From: UBA7672 sp030824255
GTDB lineage: Bacteria > Pseudomonadota > Alphaproteobacteria > Caulobacterales > Hyphomonadaceae
Reading direction: 5' to 3'
DNA: 64,000 bases
Assembly (NCBI GenBank): GCA_942493305.1
Contig: OW818686.1
Coordinates: 2,604,001 to 2,668,000 of the forward strand
Shown: positions 49,929-58,983 of the stretch, piece after piece
Position numbering within the stretch: position 1 is the first letter of the stretch
Layout: each line of letters opens with the position of its first letter
The notes under the pieces: generated by a model
Database searches by the model: none
Seen by the model: only the letters and a program-made list of their open reading frames with translations
Told to the model about the DNA's origin: nothing
Position numbers and translations under genes: made by a program

Positions 49929-52236
49929 TGCGTCTTCCTCCAGCGTCGCGCCCGTCATCGGAACATCGCTCGCGCACGATAGTGCCGAGAAGCATGTCTC
50001 AGGTCGCGCGCTCTATATCGACGACATGCCGGAGTCGCCGGGGCTGCTGCATCTCGCCTTTGGACTGAGCGACCACGCCCATGCGCGTATTGTATCTATG
50101 GATCTCTCTGCTGTGCGCTCTGCGCCGGGCGTTGTGGTTGTGGTCACTGCGGAAGACATCTCCGCAAAGAATGATGTCAGCCCGCTTGGCCTTGGCGATG
50201 ATCCGCTTTTTGCGGAAGGCGTGGCGCTGTACCACGGCCAGAGCCTGTTCGCCGTTGCCGCTGAAACACGCGACGCCGCGCGCCGGGCGGCGCGGCTTGC
50301 CAAGGTGGTGTATGAAGATCTTCCCGCGCTGCTCACCATTTCTGACGCGCGCGACGCCGGCTCGGTTATCGAGCCTGCCAAGTCTTTCCAGATGGGCGAT
50401 GTGGACGCGCAGCTTGTGCAATCCGCGCATCGCATCGAAGGCGCCTTTGCCATTGGCGGGCAGGACCATTTCTACCTTGAAGGCCAGATCGCCATGGCTG
50501 TGCCCGGCGAGGATGGCGATCTCACCGTCTATTCATCGACGCAGAACCCGACCGAGACCCAGCATGTGATCGCGCACCTGCTCGGCAAGCCTGCCCATGC
50601 TGTGGTGTGCGAGGTGCGCCGCATGGGCGGCGGCTTTGGAGGCAAGGAAACGCAGTCGACGCTCATCGCCGCCGCCGCCGCGCTGACCGCGCTCAAGACT
50701 GGCCGCCCGGCAAAGCTTCGCCTCGATCGTGACGACGACATGGTGATGACGGGCAAGCGGCATGACTTCGAGGCCAACTACACGATCGGTGTCGACGCCG
50801 CGGGCCAGATCCAGGCCGCTGATGTCGAGCTTGCCTCCCGTTGCGGTTACTCGGCGGATCTTTCGATGGCGATCAATGACCGCGCCATGTTCCACGCCGA
50901 CAACACCTATTTCCTGAACGCCGCGCGTATCCTGTCGCACCGCTTCCGGACGCACACGGTCTCCAACACGGCTTTCCGTGGGTTCGGCGGCCCTCAGGGC
51001 ATGGTGGTGATCGAGCGCGCGATGGATGAGATCGCGATCCGGCTCGGGAAAGATCCGCTCGATATCCGCAAGGCCAATCTCTACGGCCCCGGCCGGGACG
51101 AGACGCCTTATGGCCAGCGCGTCGAGCAGCATGTCATCGCGCCGTTGATCGACCAGCTGGAGGCCAGCTCAAACTATCGTGCGCGCCGTGAGGCGATCCG
51201 CGCGTGGAACGCCACGAACAATCACATCAAGCGCGGCCTGTCGCTGACGCCGGTGAAGTTCGGCATCTCGTTCACCGCGACGCATCTCAACCAGGCGGGT
51301 GCGCTCGTCCATGTCTACCAGGATGGGTCGATCCAGCTGAACCATGGCGGCACGGAGATGGGCCAAGGGCTGATGGTGAAGGTGGCGCAAGTGGTTGCTG
51401 CCGAATTCGCCCTGCCGCTTGACGCCATCCGTATCATGCCCACGTCGACGGCCAAGGTTCCGAACACATCGGCGACTGCTGCATCTTCAGGCACCGATCT
51501 GAACGGCATGGCCGCGCGCGATGCGGCGAAGAAGATCAAGTCGCGGCTGATCGCCTTCCTCGCGCAGGCCTGGACTGTGGACGAAGCCGAGATCGCTTTT
51601 GTATCCGGCCATGTTCATGCAGGCGGCAAGTCCGTGCCATTCGCCGAAGCGGCAAGGCTGGCTTATTTCGGGCGCGTCTCTCTCTCCGCGACAGGCTATT
51701 ATCGCACGCCAAAAATCGGTTGGGATCGCGCAGCGGGGCGCGGCCGCCCATTCTTTTACTACGCCTACGGCGCAGCGGTCTCCGAAGCGGCGATCGACAC
51801 GCTGACGGGCGAGGCCCGCATCCTGCGCGCCGACATTCTGCATGACTGCGGCAAGTCTCTGAACCCTGCCATCGATTTCGGCCAGATCGAGGGTGGCTAT
51901 ATTCAGGGTATGGGCTGGTTGACGACAGAGGAACTGGTCTTCGATGACAAGGGACGACTGCGCACGCACGCGCCCTCCACCTACAAGATCCCCACGGCGA
52001 GCGATCGCCCCGACATGCACATCGCGCTGTGGGAAGGCGACAACAACGAGGAGTCGATTTATCGCTCCAAAGCGGTGGGCGAGCCGCCGCTGATGCTCGG
52101 CATCTCTGCCTTCAGCGCCATCTACGACGCCATCGCGGCGGTGGCCGATCACAGGATCGCGCCGAAGCTCGACGCACCGGCCACCCCGGAGCGCATTCTC
52201 GCCGCCGTGAATGGTGTGCGGAGCGGTGCGCGATGA
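49921..52236 (+). CDS. xdhB: Xanthine dehydrogenase molybdenum subunit
   Basis: 771 residues from ATG 49921. Aldehyde oxidase/xanthine dehydrogenase a/b hammerhead domain (SGRALYIDDMPE), then the Mo-binding domain with RRMGGGFGGKETQ and NTAFRGFGGPQGMVV, which hold the molybdopterin contacts and the xanthine-stacking Arg region. Oxidises hypoxanthine and xanthine to urate in the cytoplasm. No urate-degrading genes are visible in the window. Overlaps xdhA by 8 bases and xdhC by ATGA. Confidence 0.92.
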   Translation: MADASSSSVAPVIGTSLAHDSAEKHVSGRALYIDDMPESPGLLHLAFGLSDHAHARIVSMDLSAVRSAPGVVVVVTAEDISAKNDVSPLGLGDDPLFAEGVALYHGQSLFAVAAETRDAARRAARLAKVVYEDLPALLTISDARDAGSVIEPAKSFQMGDVDAQLVQSAHRIEGAFAIGGQDHFYLEGQIAMAVPGEDGDLTVYSSTQNPTETQHVIAHLLGKPAHAVVCEVRRMGGGFGGKETQSTLIAAAAALTALKTGRPAKLRLDRDDDMVMTGKRHDFEANYTIGVDAAGQIQAADVELASRCGYSADLSMAINDRAMFHADNTYFLNAARILSHRFRTHTVSNTAFRGFGGPQGMVVIERAMDEIAIRLGKDPLDIRKANLYGPGRDETPYGQRVEQHVIAPLIDQLEASSNYRARREAIRAWNATNNHIKRGLSLTPVKFGISFTATHLNQAGALVHVYQDGSIQLNHGGTEMGQGLMVKVAQVVAAEFALPLDAIRIMPTSTAKVPNTSATAASSGTDLNGMAARDAAKKIKSRLIAFLAQAWTVDEAEIAFVSGHVHAGGKSVPFAEAARLAYFGRVSLSATGYYRTPKIGWDRAAGRGRPFFYYAYGAAVSEAAIDTLTGEARILRADILHDCGKSLNPAIDFGQIEGGYIQGMGWLTTEELVFDDKGRLRTHAPSTYKIPTASDRPDMHIALWEGDNNEESIYRSKAVGEPPLMLGISAFSAIYDAIAAVADHRIAPKLDAPATPERILAAVNGVRSGAR

Positions 52237-53231
52237 AGAACTGGGCGGCGACGGCGCTGGAAGCAATCGCCGCCGAGGGGCGGGCCGCGATGGTCACGCT
52301 CGCTGCCGTCGAGGGGTCCACGCCGCGTGAGGCTGGCGCCCGCATGATCATCTCGGCGACGCAGGCGCATGGCACGGTTGGCGGCGGCAATCTCGAATTT
52401 CTGCTGATCGATCAGGCGCGGCGTATGCTCGACAGCGATGTTCACCTGCTGCAGCAGGATTACCCGCTGGGGCCGCTGCTTGCGCAATGCTGTGGCGGCC
52501 GCGTGCGCGTACTGGTGGAGCGGTTGGAAGCCAATGGTGTTGTCTGGCTGGAGCAGGCATCCGAAGCCGAAGAAACCGGGCAACCCTATACGCTTATCGG
52601 CACGATCAGTAACGACCGCGTTGTGCGCAGCGTTTCGATGGGGTGGTCAGTCACGGCATCGGAAGGCTCCTCCGTATTCGATGCGTCTGGCCCAGCCGCC
52701 CGTCGCGCTGCCTGGAGCGGCATAGTCGAGCACATCCGCCCCGCCGCGAGGCGCCTCTACATCTTCGGCGCCGGGCATGTTGGAAGCGCGCTGGTCCACA
52801 TCGCCGAAACGCTGCCTTTCCGCCTTCACTGGTATGACACGCGGGAGGAGCTCGCCGGAACTGATCGTCGCCTGATCGTGCAGCAAGACCTGCTGTCTGT
52901 CGTTGCCGACGCTCTTCCCGGCAGCTTCTTCACTATCCTCACCCACGCGCACGAGCTCGACTACCAGTTAACCCGCGCCATCCTGCGTCGGGGCGATGCG
53001 GGCTATTGCGGGCTTATCGGGTCGGCTACCAAGCGCGGCCGCTTCATCTCACGTCTGGCGAAGGATGGCGTCGACGTCTCGGGCCTGACCTGTCCCATCG
53101 GGGCCGGCCTCGTCCGATCCAAGCTACCGGCAGCCATTGCGGTCGCTGCCTCGATGGAGCTGCTGGCGCGTCTTGAGGCTGTTACAGATGCATCCGACGC
53201 CACTGATGCGCCACGCCAGGCGTTGGCTTGA
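52233..53231 (+). CDS. xdhC: Xanthine dehydrogenase accessory protein XdhC
   Basis: 332 residues. N-terminal XdhC_CoxI segment (VEGSTPREAGARMIISATQA, GTVGGGNLEF) and a C-terminal Rossmann domain with YIFGAGHVGSALVHIAE and CGLIGSATKRGRFISRLA. XdhC binds molybdenum cofactor, promotes its sulfuration and inserts it in XdhB. ATG 52233 overlaps the xdhB stop. A 102-base gap follows before the sigma factor gene, so the sigma/kinase pair may form a separate unit. Confidence 0.92.
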   Translation: MKNWAATALEAIAAEGRAAMVTLAAVEGSTPREAGARMIISATQAHGTVGGGNLEFLLIDQARRMLDSDVHLLQQDYPLGPLLAQCCGGRVRVLVERLEANGVVWLEQASEAEETGQPYTLIGTISNDRVVRSVSMGWSVTASEGSSVFDASGPAARRAAWSGIVEHIRPAARRLYIFGAGHVGSALVHIAETLPFRLHWYDTREELAGTDRRLIVQQDLLSVVADALPGSFFTILTHAHELDYQLTRAILRRGDAGYCGLIGSATKRGRFISRLAKDGVDVSGLTCPIGAGLVRSKLPAAIAVAASMELLARLEAVTDASDATDAPRQALA

Positions 53232-53333
53232 TTGGCAGGCATTAGTAAGTTCCATCGCACGGGCGGCGCGAAAGACAGGTCTGGTAATTGCAGGTTACAG
53301 ACTCGCGTGGTTAATCCACGCAGGGATCAGCGC

Positions 53334-53876
53334 GTGAGTAATCCGGAGCATCAGGGCGAAGATGCCGGTGGCAAGGCCGCCGCAAGGGACGCGCTGCTGC
53401 GCGCTCACTACGATGAATTTCGCAAGGTGGCTGGCCGCGTGCTGAATGGCGACGCCGCCGTGCTGCAGATCCAGCCGACCGACCTTGCCCATGAAGCGGT
53501 CATACGCCTGTCAGGCCTAGACCGGCTGGATTTCAAGGGGCGCACGCATTTCCTGTCGCTGTCCGCCCGCGTGATGCGTCAGATCCTCATTGATGAGATC
53601 CGCCGCATGCGCGCCGCCAAGCGCCAGCCGCCGCCGGTCTCGACGCAACTGCCGCCCGAACTTGGCGCCCAATCGGTCGATCTTGAAGATCTCGACCGCG
53701 CGTTGACGAAGCTGGAAGCGGTTGCTCCTGAGTATGCGCGCCTGGTGGACCAGCGCTATTTCGCCGGCCTCACGCTGGAAGAGGTCGCCGAGCTCGAGGA
53801 CATCTCCCTTGCGACAGTGAAGCGCCAGTGGCGCGCCGCCCGCGCGTGGCTGGTGGCGGAACTCGGTCCGCGCTGA
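53334..53876 (+). CDS. ECF sigma factor (PF07638 type, ECF43-like)
   Basis: 180 residues from GTG 53334, with AGGGATC just upstream; the open frame before it is not sigma-like. Region 2 reads IQPTDLAHEAVIRL followed by FKGRTHFLSLSARVMRQILIDE, and region 4 EYARLVDQRYFAGLTLEEVAELEDISLATVKRQWRAARAWL is an intact helix-turn-helix. Where most ECFs have the acidic DAED motif, this has Gln-Pro-Thr-Asp, with Thr49 replacing an acidic position. There is no anti-sigma gene; the kinase begins four bases after the stop. GCGTGG/CCACGC (53305-53321) is a hairpin upstream of the ribosome-binding site. Confidence 0.88.
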   Translation: MSNPEHQGEDAGGKAAARDALLRAHYDEFRKVAGRVLNGDAAVLQIQPTDLAHEAVIRLSGLDRLDFKGRTHFLSLSARVMRQILIDEIRRMRAAKRQPPPVSTQLPPELGAQSVDLEDLDRALTKLEAVAPEYARLVDQRYFAGLTLEEVAELEDISLATVKRQWRAARAWLVAELGPR

Positions 53877-53880
53877 TCCC

Positions 53881-56307
53881 ATGGAGCCGACGCTGACCCG
53901 ACGCGCGCTCGCCATCTTCGAGGAAGCGCTGGATGTCGATGTCGCCGGGCGTGGCGCATTCCTCGATAAGGCGTGCGCAGGCGATTCCGCGCTGCTGGCC
54001 GAGACGCGCCGCCTGCTGAAAGCCGATGTGCTGGCCGAGCGTGCCATGCCTACGGGTGGGTTGCAGCCGCAGGATGCGCCCATGCCGACGCGTATCGGCC
54101 GCTATCGTATCGTGGAGCGGCTCGGGCAGGGCGGCATGGGCGACGTGTTCGTCGGCGCCCGCGATGATGGCTTGTTCGAACATGCCGTGGCCATCAAGCG
54201 GATACGGCCCAGCCTGTTCCCCGAAACCGCGCGCATCCTGTTCGACCGCGAACGCCGCGCGCTTGCCGCGCTGAGCCATCGCCATATCGCGCAGCTCTAT
54301 GACGGCGGCGTTGATGAAACCGGCGCGCCGTATCTCATCATGGAACTGGTGCGCGGCGTCGTCATCGACGACTATGTGCTCTCGCAGGATCTCTCGCCCC
54401 GCCGCATCGTTGAGATGATGATAGCCATCTGCGAGGCTGTGCAGCACGCTCACCAGAACCTGATTGTTCATGCAGACCTCAAGCCGGCAAACATTCTCGT
54501 CAACGACGCTGGTGACCCCAAGGTCGTCGATTTCGGCGTCGCCCGCCTGATGCGCGAGGGCGATGACGCCGCCCTTCATCCGCAGACGCCCGGCTATTCC
54601 AGCCCGCACCGCATGGCCGGCGCGGCGCCAACGCCTGCAGACGATGTGTTCGCGCTAGGCGCAGTTCTGCGCGCCTTGTTGACAGGCGAGGCGCCGCGGG
54701 GGCCTGCGCCAACGCTGCTCACCTCACAGGCGATTGGACGTTCGCCGGCATTCTCGGGTCGTCCTGCGTCATGGCGTGCTGAGCGCGCCCGCGCTGTCCA
54801 TGGTGATCTCGACACGATTATTCTCCGCGCCTGCGCCGCTGCGCCTGAGGATCGCTATCCTGCCGCTGTCGCGCTGGCGGCGGATCTGCGCGCCTGGCTC
54901 GATATCCGCCCCATCGCCGCCCGCACAGCTGACCGGCTCTATGTTTTCCAGAAATTCGTTCGTCGCCGCAGGTGGCGCGTGGTTGTCGGGGCCGTCGCCG
55001 CGCTGTCGCTGGTCGCAGGCCTAATGGTCACCTCGTTACTCTACGCGCAGGCGGATTACGCGCGTCGTGAAGCTGAAGCGCGGTTCACGGAAGTCCGCAG
55101 TCTCGCGAAGTACCTGCTCTACGATGTGTATGACCGGCTGGAGCGCACGCCTCAGACGCTTGCCATGCGCAGCGATGTTGCGCGTGTCGCGCAGGCGTAT
55201 CTGAACCAGCTTGCAGATACGCCGTCTGCGCCGCGCGACGTGCTGCTTGAAGCTGCCGATGGTCTCGTTCGCGTGGCAGACCTCCAGGCTGGACGCTCTC
55301 GGGCCAATCTCGGAGAGGTCGATGCCGCGCTTGAAAATCTCCAGCGGGCTGACGCCATCACCGTCCAGCTTTTGCAGCGGGACAAGGAGCAAGCCGCTCT
55401 CGCGCTCAGCGCCGGTATCGCCATACGTCGCGCGGCGCTTGCCATGAACTCCAGTCAGGATCTCGATGCTGCTGCGCGCCTGCTGGATGAGGCTGACACG
55501 CGTATTTCGGACATTCCGGAAGACCAGCGCAGGCGAAGCGTGCTGGCAACGCAACTCGCTTATGAAAAGGCGATCCTGGCGAACTGGAAGGGCGCGTACG
55601 CTGATGGCGAGGCTCACGCCAGACAGGCTGTCGATCTAGCCAGCTCCCTTCCGCCGCAACCGGCCGACGCCCGCGACGTGCACTATCTGTTGGCCCGTGC
55701 GCTCGATGCGCTGGCAGAAGCCATCTACTACGGCGGCAGCGAAGCAGAATCCGAGCCTGTCTATCGGCGCCTGGCGGACCTGACGTCGGCTTATGCCGCC
55801 GCCCATCCCGACGACATGCTCGGAATTCGCATCGCCATCGAAGCGCGCTGGGCGCTGGGCGTCACGCTGCTGTCGATCAATCGTTCCGGTGAAGGACTAG
55901 TGCAGCTGGATGCCGCCAGCGCGCTTCTGCCGGAGCTGCTGCAATACCAGCCCGACGATGACGGTGCGCGCCGCACACAGAGGGTTGTGCTCGGTGCGCG
56001 CGCCCAGGCTTTGGCCATGACGGGGCGTTTCGCGGAAGGCGTGGGGCTGCTGCGCGAGCAGGTGTCGATCGCCGCCGAAAGCGCCCGCGCCAATCCGTTG
56101 CCGGTGAGCGTCCGGTCGCACGCCATCACGCTCCTCATGTTGGCCGATCTCTACGCCGACAATCGCATGAATGCGGAGGCCTGCCCGCTCTACACGGAAG
56201 CGGAAGATATCTTCACTGATCTCGACAGGCAGGGCCAGCTTTCACAGCTTGATCGGGATAGCTCGCAACGCATGGTCAAAGAGCGCCAGGCCGCACACTG
56301 CCGTTAG
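53881..56307 (+). CDS. Transmembrane Ser/Thr kinase with TPR-like sensor domain
   Basis: 808 residues. A short N-terminal helical domain (1-70) is followed by a Hanks-type kinase domain (about 73-340): LGQGGMGDVF (82-90), VAIK Lys106, HADLKPANIL (197-206) and DFG (217-219). The usual HRD arginine is Ala198, so it is a non-RD kinase that probably does not need activation-loop phosphorylation. Transmembrane segment at about 366-388, then a periplasmic helical-repeat (TPR-like) region to the end. Directly linked to the ECF gene; the kinase is expected to activate the sigma factor. Stop overlaps the convergent DUF2891 stop by three bases. Confidence 0.9.
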   Translation: MEPTLTRRALAIFEEALDVDVAGRGAFLDKACAGDSALLAETRRLLKADVLAERAMPTGGLQPQDAPMPTRIGRYRIVERLGQGGMGDVFVGARDDGLFEHAVAIKRIRPSLFPETARILFDRERRALAALSHRHIAQLYDGGVDETGAPYLIMELVRGVVIDDYVLSQDLSPRRIVEMMIAICEAVQHAHQNLIVHADLKPANILVNDAGDPKVVDFGVARLMREGDDAALHPQTPGYSSPHRMAGAAPTPADDVFALGAVLRALLTGEAPRGPAPTLLTSQAIGRSPAFSGRPASWRAERARAVHGDLDTIILRACAAAPEDRYPAAVALAADLRAWLDIRPIAARTADRLYVFQKFVRRRRWRVVVGAVAALSLVAGLMVTSLLYAQADYARREAEARFTEVRSLAKYLLYDVYDRLERTPQTLAMRSDVARVAQAYLNQLADTPSAPRDVLLEAADGLVRVADLQAGRSRANLGEVDAALENLQRADAITVQLLQRDKEQAALALSAGIAIRRAALAMNSSQDLDAAARLLDEADTRISDIPEDQRRRSVLATQLAYEKAILANWKGAYADGEAHARQAVDLASSLPPQPADARDVHYLLARALDALAEAIYYGGSEAESEPVYRRLADLTSAYAAAHPDDMLGIRIAIEARWALGVTLLSINRSGEGLVQLDAASALLPELLQYQPDDDGARRTQRVVLGARAQALAMTGRFAEGVGLLREQVSIAAESARANPLPVSVRSHAITLLMLADLYADNRMNAEACPLYTEAEDIFTDLDRQGQLSQLDRDSSQRMVKERQAAHCR

Positions 56308-57305
56308 GCTTCCAGCGCCAGCAGCGCAAATGTCGCCAGCCAGTGCTCGCCCATATAGTCGCCCGCGACATGCGGCAGGCTTGCCATGATGTGCCTATCC
56401 GCAGATGCGCGTGCGAGTTCAGCGACAATGGGATCGTCCACCACGCGCGCAATCGAGCGCCAGCACCAGGCACGCGAGAAATTGAGCCCGTCCAGATGCG
56501 CAATCTTGCCATCCGTTCGGTCGCTCACACGCGCCGGGGTGAACAGCGAGGCGGGCTCGCTTACGCAGGCCGCCGGCAGGAACTTCGCGAACCACTGGCG
56601 GAACTCCGCCTCCGGCAGGAACCGTCGCATGCATTCCGCTTCGCTCAGTGCGGGCGAGTGGAAATCATCCTGAGACGGTTCCCACGCCTGGCAATCGCTA
56701 TCCTGTCCATACCATTCCTGCGCCTTCCAGCGCATCAGTTCGAACAGCTTTGGATCGAACTCCTCGGCCCAGTCGGCCGCCATGCGCATCGCGAATGCCG
56801 TTGATGAATGCACGCCCGTGCGTACCGGATAGTCCGCAAGCGGCAGGAAATCGCGGAAGCGCTGCGCAAAGGCTTCGGCCAGCGGCCGCATCCGCAAGGC
56901 CGCCGCCGTGATGACACCGCCATGATGCTGCTCCAACTCGGACTGCAGCGCCAGCAACCAGCCCCAGCCATAAGGCCGCTCAAAGCTGCGCGCCATGGGC
57001 CGCCCGAGATACGCCAGTTCGCCGGCGAGATTGCTGTTTGTGAACCGCTCCTCGAACAGCGCGCGTACCTGCGCCGTCGCCTCGATCTCCGGATGCCGCC
57101 GCACCAGCCGCGCCATCAGCCAGTAGCCGTGCACGCAGCTATGCCAGTCGAACGATCCGAAGAAGACCGGATGCACTGTCCGCGGCACGATCGCGTCCTG
57201 TGGCCCCGTCAGGACGTGATCCATCTTGTAGGGAAACTCGCGGCTCACATGGTTCAACGCCAGCCCGGCGAATTTTTCCGCGATGTCTCGTGTGAGTGTT
57301 GTCAT
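56304..57305 (-). CDS. DUF2891 protein
   Basis: 333 residues from ATG 57305. All-helical protein with many aromatic and His residues: HPVFFGSFDWHSCVHGYWLMARL near the N-terminus, FERPYGWGWLLALQSEL, YPVRTGVHSSTAFAM and HVAGDYMGEHWLATFALLAL at the end match the DUF2891 family as I know it. Its alpha-toroid-like repeats of helices recall glycosidase-type barrels, but function is unknown. Fourth gene of the 5-oxoproline operon, overlapping DUF979 by ATGA, so a role in pyroglutamate or gamma-glutamyl metabolism is suggested. Confidence 0.82.
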   Translation of the reverse strand: MTTLTRDIAEKFAGLALNHVSREFPYKMDHVLTGPQDAIVPRTVHPVFFGSFDWHSCVHGYWLMARLVRRHPEIEATAQVRALFEERFTNSNLAGELAYLGRPMARSFERPYGWGWLLALQSELEQHHGGVITAAALRMRPLAEAFAQRFRDFLPLADYPVRTGVHSSTAFAMRMAADWAEEFDPKLFELMRWKAQEWYGQDSDCQAWEPSQDDFHSPALSEAECMRRFLPEAEFRQWFAKFLPAACVSEPASLFTPARVSDRTDGKIAHLDGLNFSRAWCWRSIARVVDDPIVAELARASADRHIMASLPHVAGDYMGEHWLATFALLALEA

Positions 57306-58264
57306 GGTCCAAACGCCAGGAAGTTCATCAGCAGGATGTTTGCAACGAGAAGCGGCAGCGCCGTTGGAATCTGCGCGCGGATCACGCCATTCAGTGCCGC
57401 ATTGCGATCCGGCAGTTCCAGCAGGTTCGCGGGCACCACGTTGAAGTTTGCCGCCATCGGCGTCATCAGCGTGCCGCAGAAACCGGCCAGCATGCCGATG
57501 GCGCAGACGATGGCGGGATCGCCGCCGAACTGGTGGATCACCACGGGCAGGCCGACCGCCGCCGTCATTACCGGGAAGGCCGCGAACGCATTGCCCATCA
57601 GGATGGTGAACAGCGCCATCCCGATGCAGTAGGCGGCCACAGCGGCAAAGCGTGTATCCAGCGGAATGTAGTCTGCGAACAACCTGCCCACCTGATCGCC
57701 CACGCCCGCAGCGAGAAACACCGCGCCCAGCGAGGCCAGCATCTGCGGCAGGATTGACGCCCAGCCGACCGCATCGATCAGCCGGCGTCCCTCCTGCAGG
57801 GGCGCGACCAGGGGCGGCTTCAGCCATACGAGAATGATTGCCAGCGCGATCAGCACGCCGAGTATCAAAGAGATCAGCGTCGCATGTCGCGGCTCCATGA
57901 TAGCAGCGCCCCATGGCGTGTTCTGCGCCGCCAGCGTGCCGAGCAGGGCGAGGGCCGGGATCACCAGCGCGGGCAGGAAAAGAAGGTTGCCGCGCTTTTC
58001 CGCGCTGGCCCGCCTTTCGTCCTGCGATGTCGTTCGCGCCTTGCCCTGTCCCAGCCCCATGGTGGCCAGCACGACAAGGCCTAGCGCGACGAGGCCGTTG
58101 CCAAGATCGCCTATCAGCGACCCGAACAGGAAGCTGACAGCCAGCAAGCCCCAGAAGGCAGCGTTGCGGAAGCGGCGCGGATTGGTGGCGTCTGCGGCCG
58201 AGAGCACGGCGAAGGCGGTGAACACCAGTCCAGCAACAATGTAGAGGTGCGTGAGCGTGATCAT
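57302..58264 (-). CDS. 5-oxoproline transporter subunit, DUF979 family
   Basis: 320 residues with about nine hydrophobic segments. MITLTHLYIVAGLVFTAF, ALALLGTLAAQNTPWGAAIM, FCGTLMTPMAANFNVVPANL and the C-terminal LLVANILLMNFLAFGP are characteristic. DUF979 and DUF969 are neighbouring membrane proteins commonly named a two-part 5-oxoproline transporter. Here they lie next to 5-oxoprolinase, in support. Overlaps both neighbours by ATGA. Confidence 0.86.
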   Translation of the reverse strand: MITLTHLYIVAGLVFTAFAVLSAADATNPRRFRNAAFWGLLAVSFLFGSLIGDLGNGLVALGLVVLATMGLGQGKARTTSQDERRASAEKRGNLLFLPALVIPALALLGTLAAQNTPWGAAIMEPRHATLISLILGVLIALAIILVWLKPPLVAPLQEGRRLIDAVGWASILPQMLASLGAVFLAAGVGDQVGRLFADYIPLDTRFAAVAAYCIGMALFTILMGNAFAAFPVMTAAVGLPVVIHQFGGDPAIVCAIGMLAGFCGTLMTPMAANFNVVPANLLELPDRNAALNGVIRAQIPTALPLLVANILLMNFLAFGP

Positions 58265-58983
58265 TGCCCGCCCTCCGTCGTCACGGGCGCGAGCGTGCGC
58301 TTCAGATGCCGGTCGAGGAGCAACAGCCGCAATGAATGGATTGCCAGCGCCACGATGGCGGTCGGGATCGCCCAGACAGACAGTTCCAGCGGGGTGACGA
58401 TGATCCCGTTGGTTTCGAGGAAGCCGACCATCAGCAGGATCGAGCCGATTGCGATGAAGATATCCTCGCCGAAGAAAAGCCCGATATTGTCGGCCGCCGC
58501 TGCATGGCTGCGGATCAGGAAGCGTTGCTTGTCAGGCAGTGGCCCATGCCTGCTTTCAGCCGCGCCTTCCGCCATCGGCGCGACCAGCGGGCGCACCATC
58601 TGCGGATGCCCGCCCAGCGATGTGAGCCCCAGTGCCGACATCACCTGCCTGAAGACGAGATAAACCCAGATCACGCCCGCCGATGTCGCCGCCGGTATCT
58701 TTGCGATCACCATCCGTGCGCGTTCCTGCAGGCCGGATCGCTCCAGCAGGCCGATCGCGATCAGCACCATCCAGACAAGGCTGATGAACCGGTTGTCGTT
58801 GAACGCCTTGCCGAACAGCGCCAGCGTGTCGACGCCCGCCTGCCACATTGTCAGGAGATCGGCCTGCGGCGTCCAAGCCGCTGCCAACCCGGTAACAATC
58901 GCCGCAGACATGACGACGAGTAGAGGGTTGGCCCTCACGATGAAGCCAAAGACGACGACGGCAATCCCTAGCAACACCAGCAT
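58261..58983 (-). CDS. 5-oxoproline transporter subunit, DUF969 family
   Basis: 240 residues with about six hydrophobic segments. Signature stretches are AFNDNRFISLVWMVLIAIGLLERSGL, FRQVMSALGLTSLGGHPQMV and AADNIGLFFGEDIFIAIGSILL. Forms the pair with DUF979. Its ATG overlaps the oxoprolinase TGA by one base (TGATG). The C-terminus ends in a basic helix (LLLDRHLKRTLAPV) in the cytoplasm. Confidence 0.86.
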   Translation of the reverse strand: MLVLLGIAVVVFGFIVRANPLLVVMSAAIVTGLAAAWTPQADLLTMWQAGVDTLALFGKAFNDNRFISLVWMVLIAIGLLERSGLQERARMVIAKIPAATSAGVIWVYLVFRQVMSALGLTSLGGHPQMVRPLVAPMAEGAAESRHGPLPDKQRFLIRSHAAAADNIGLFFGEDIFIAIGSILLMVGFLETNGIIVTPLELSVWAIPTAIVALAIHSLRLLLLDRHLKRTLAPVTTEGGQ

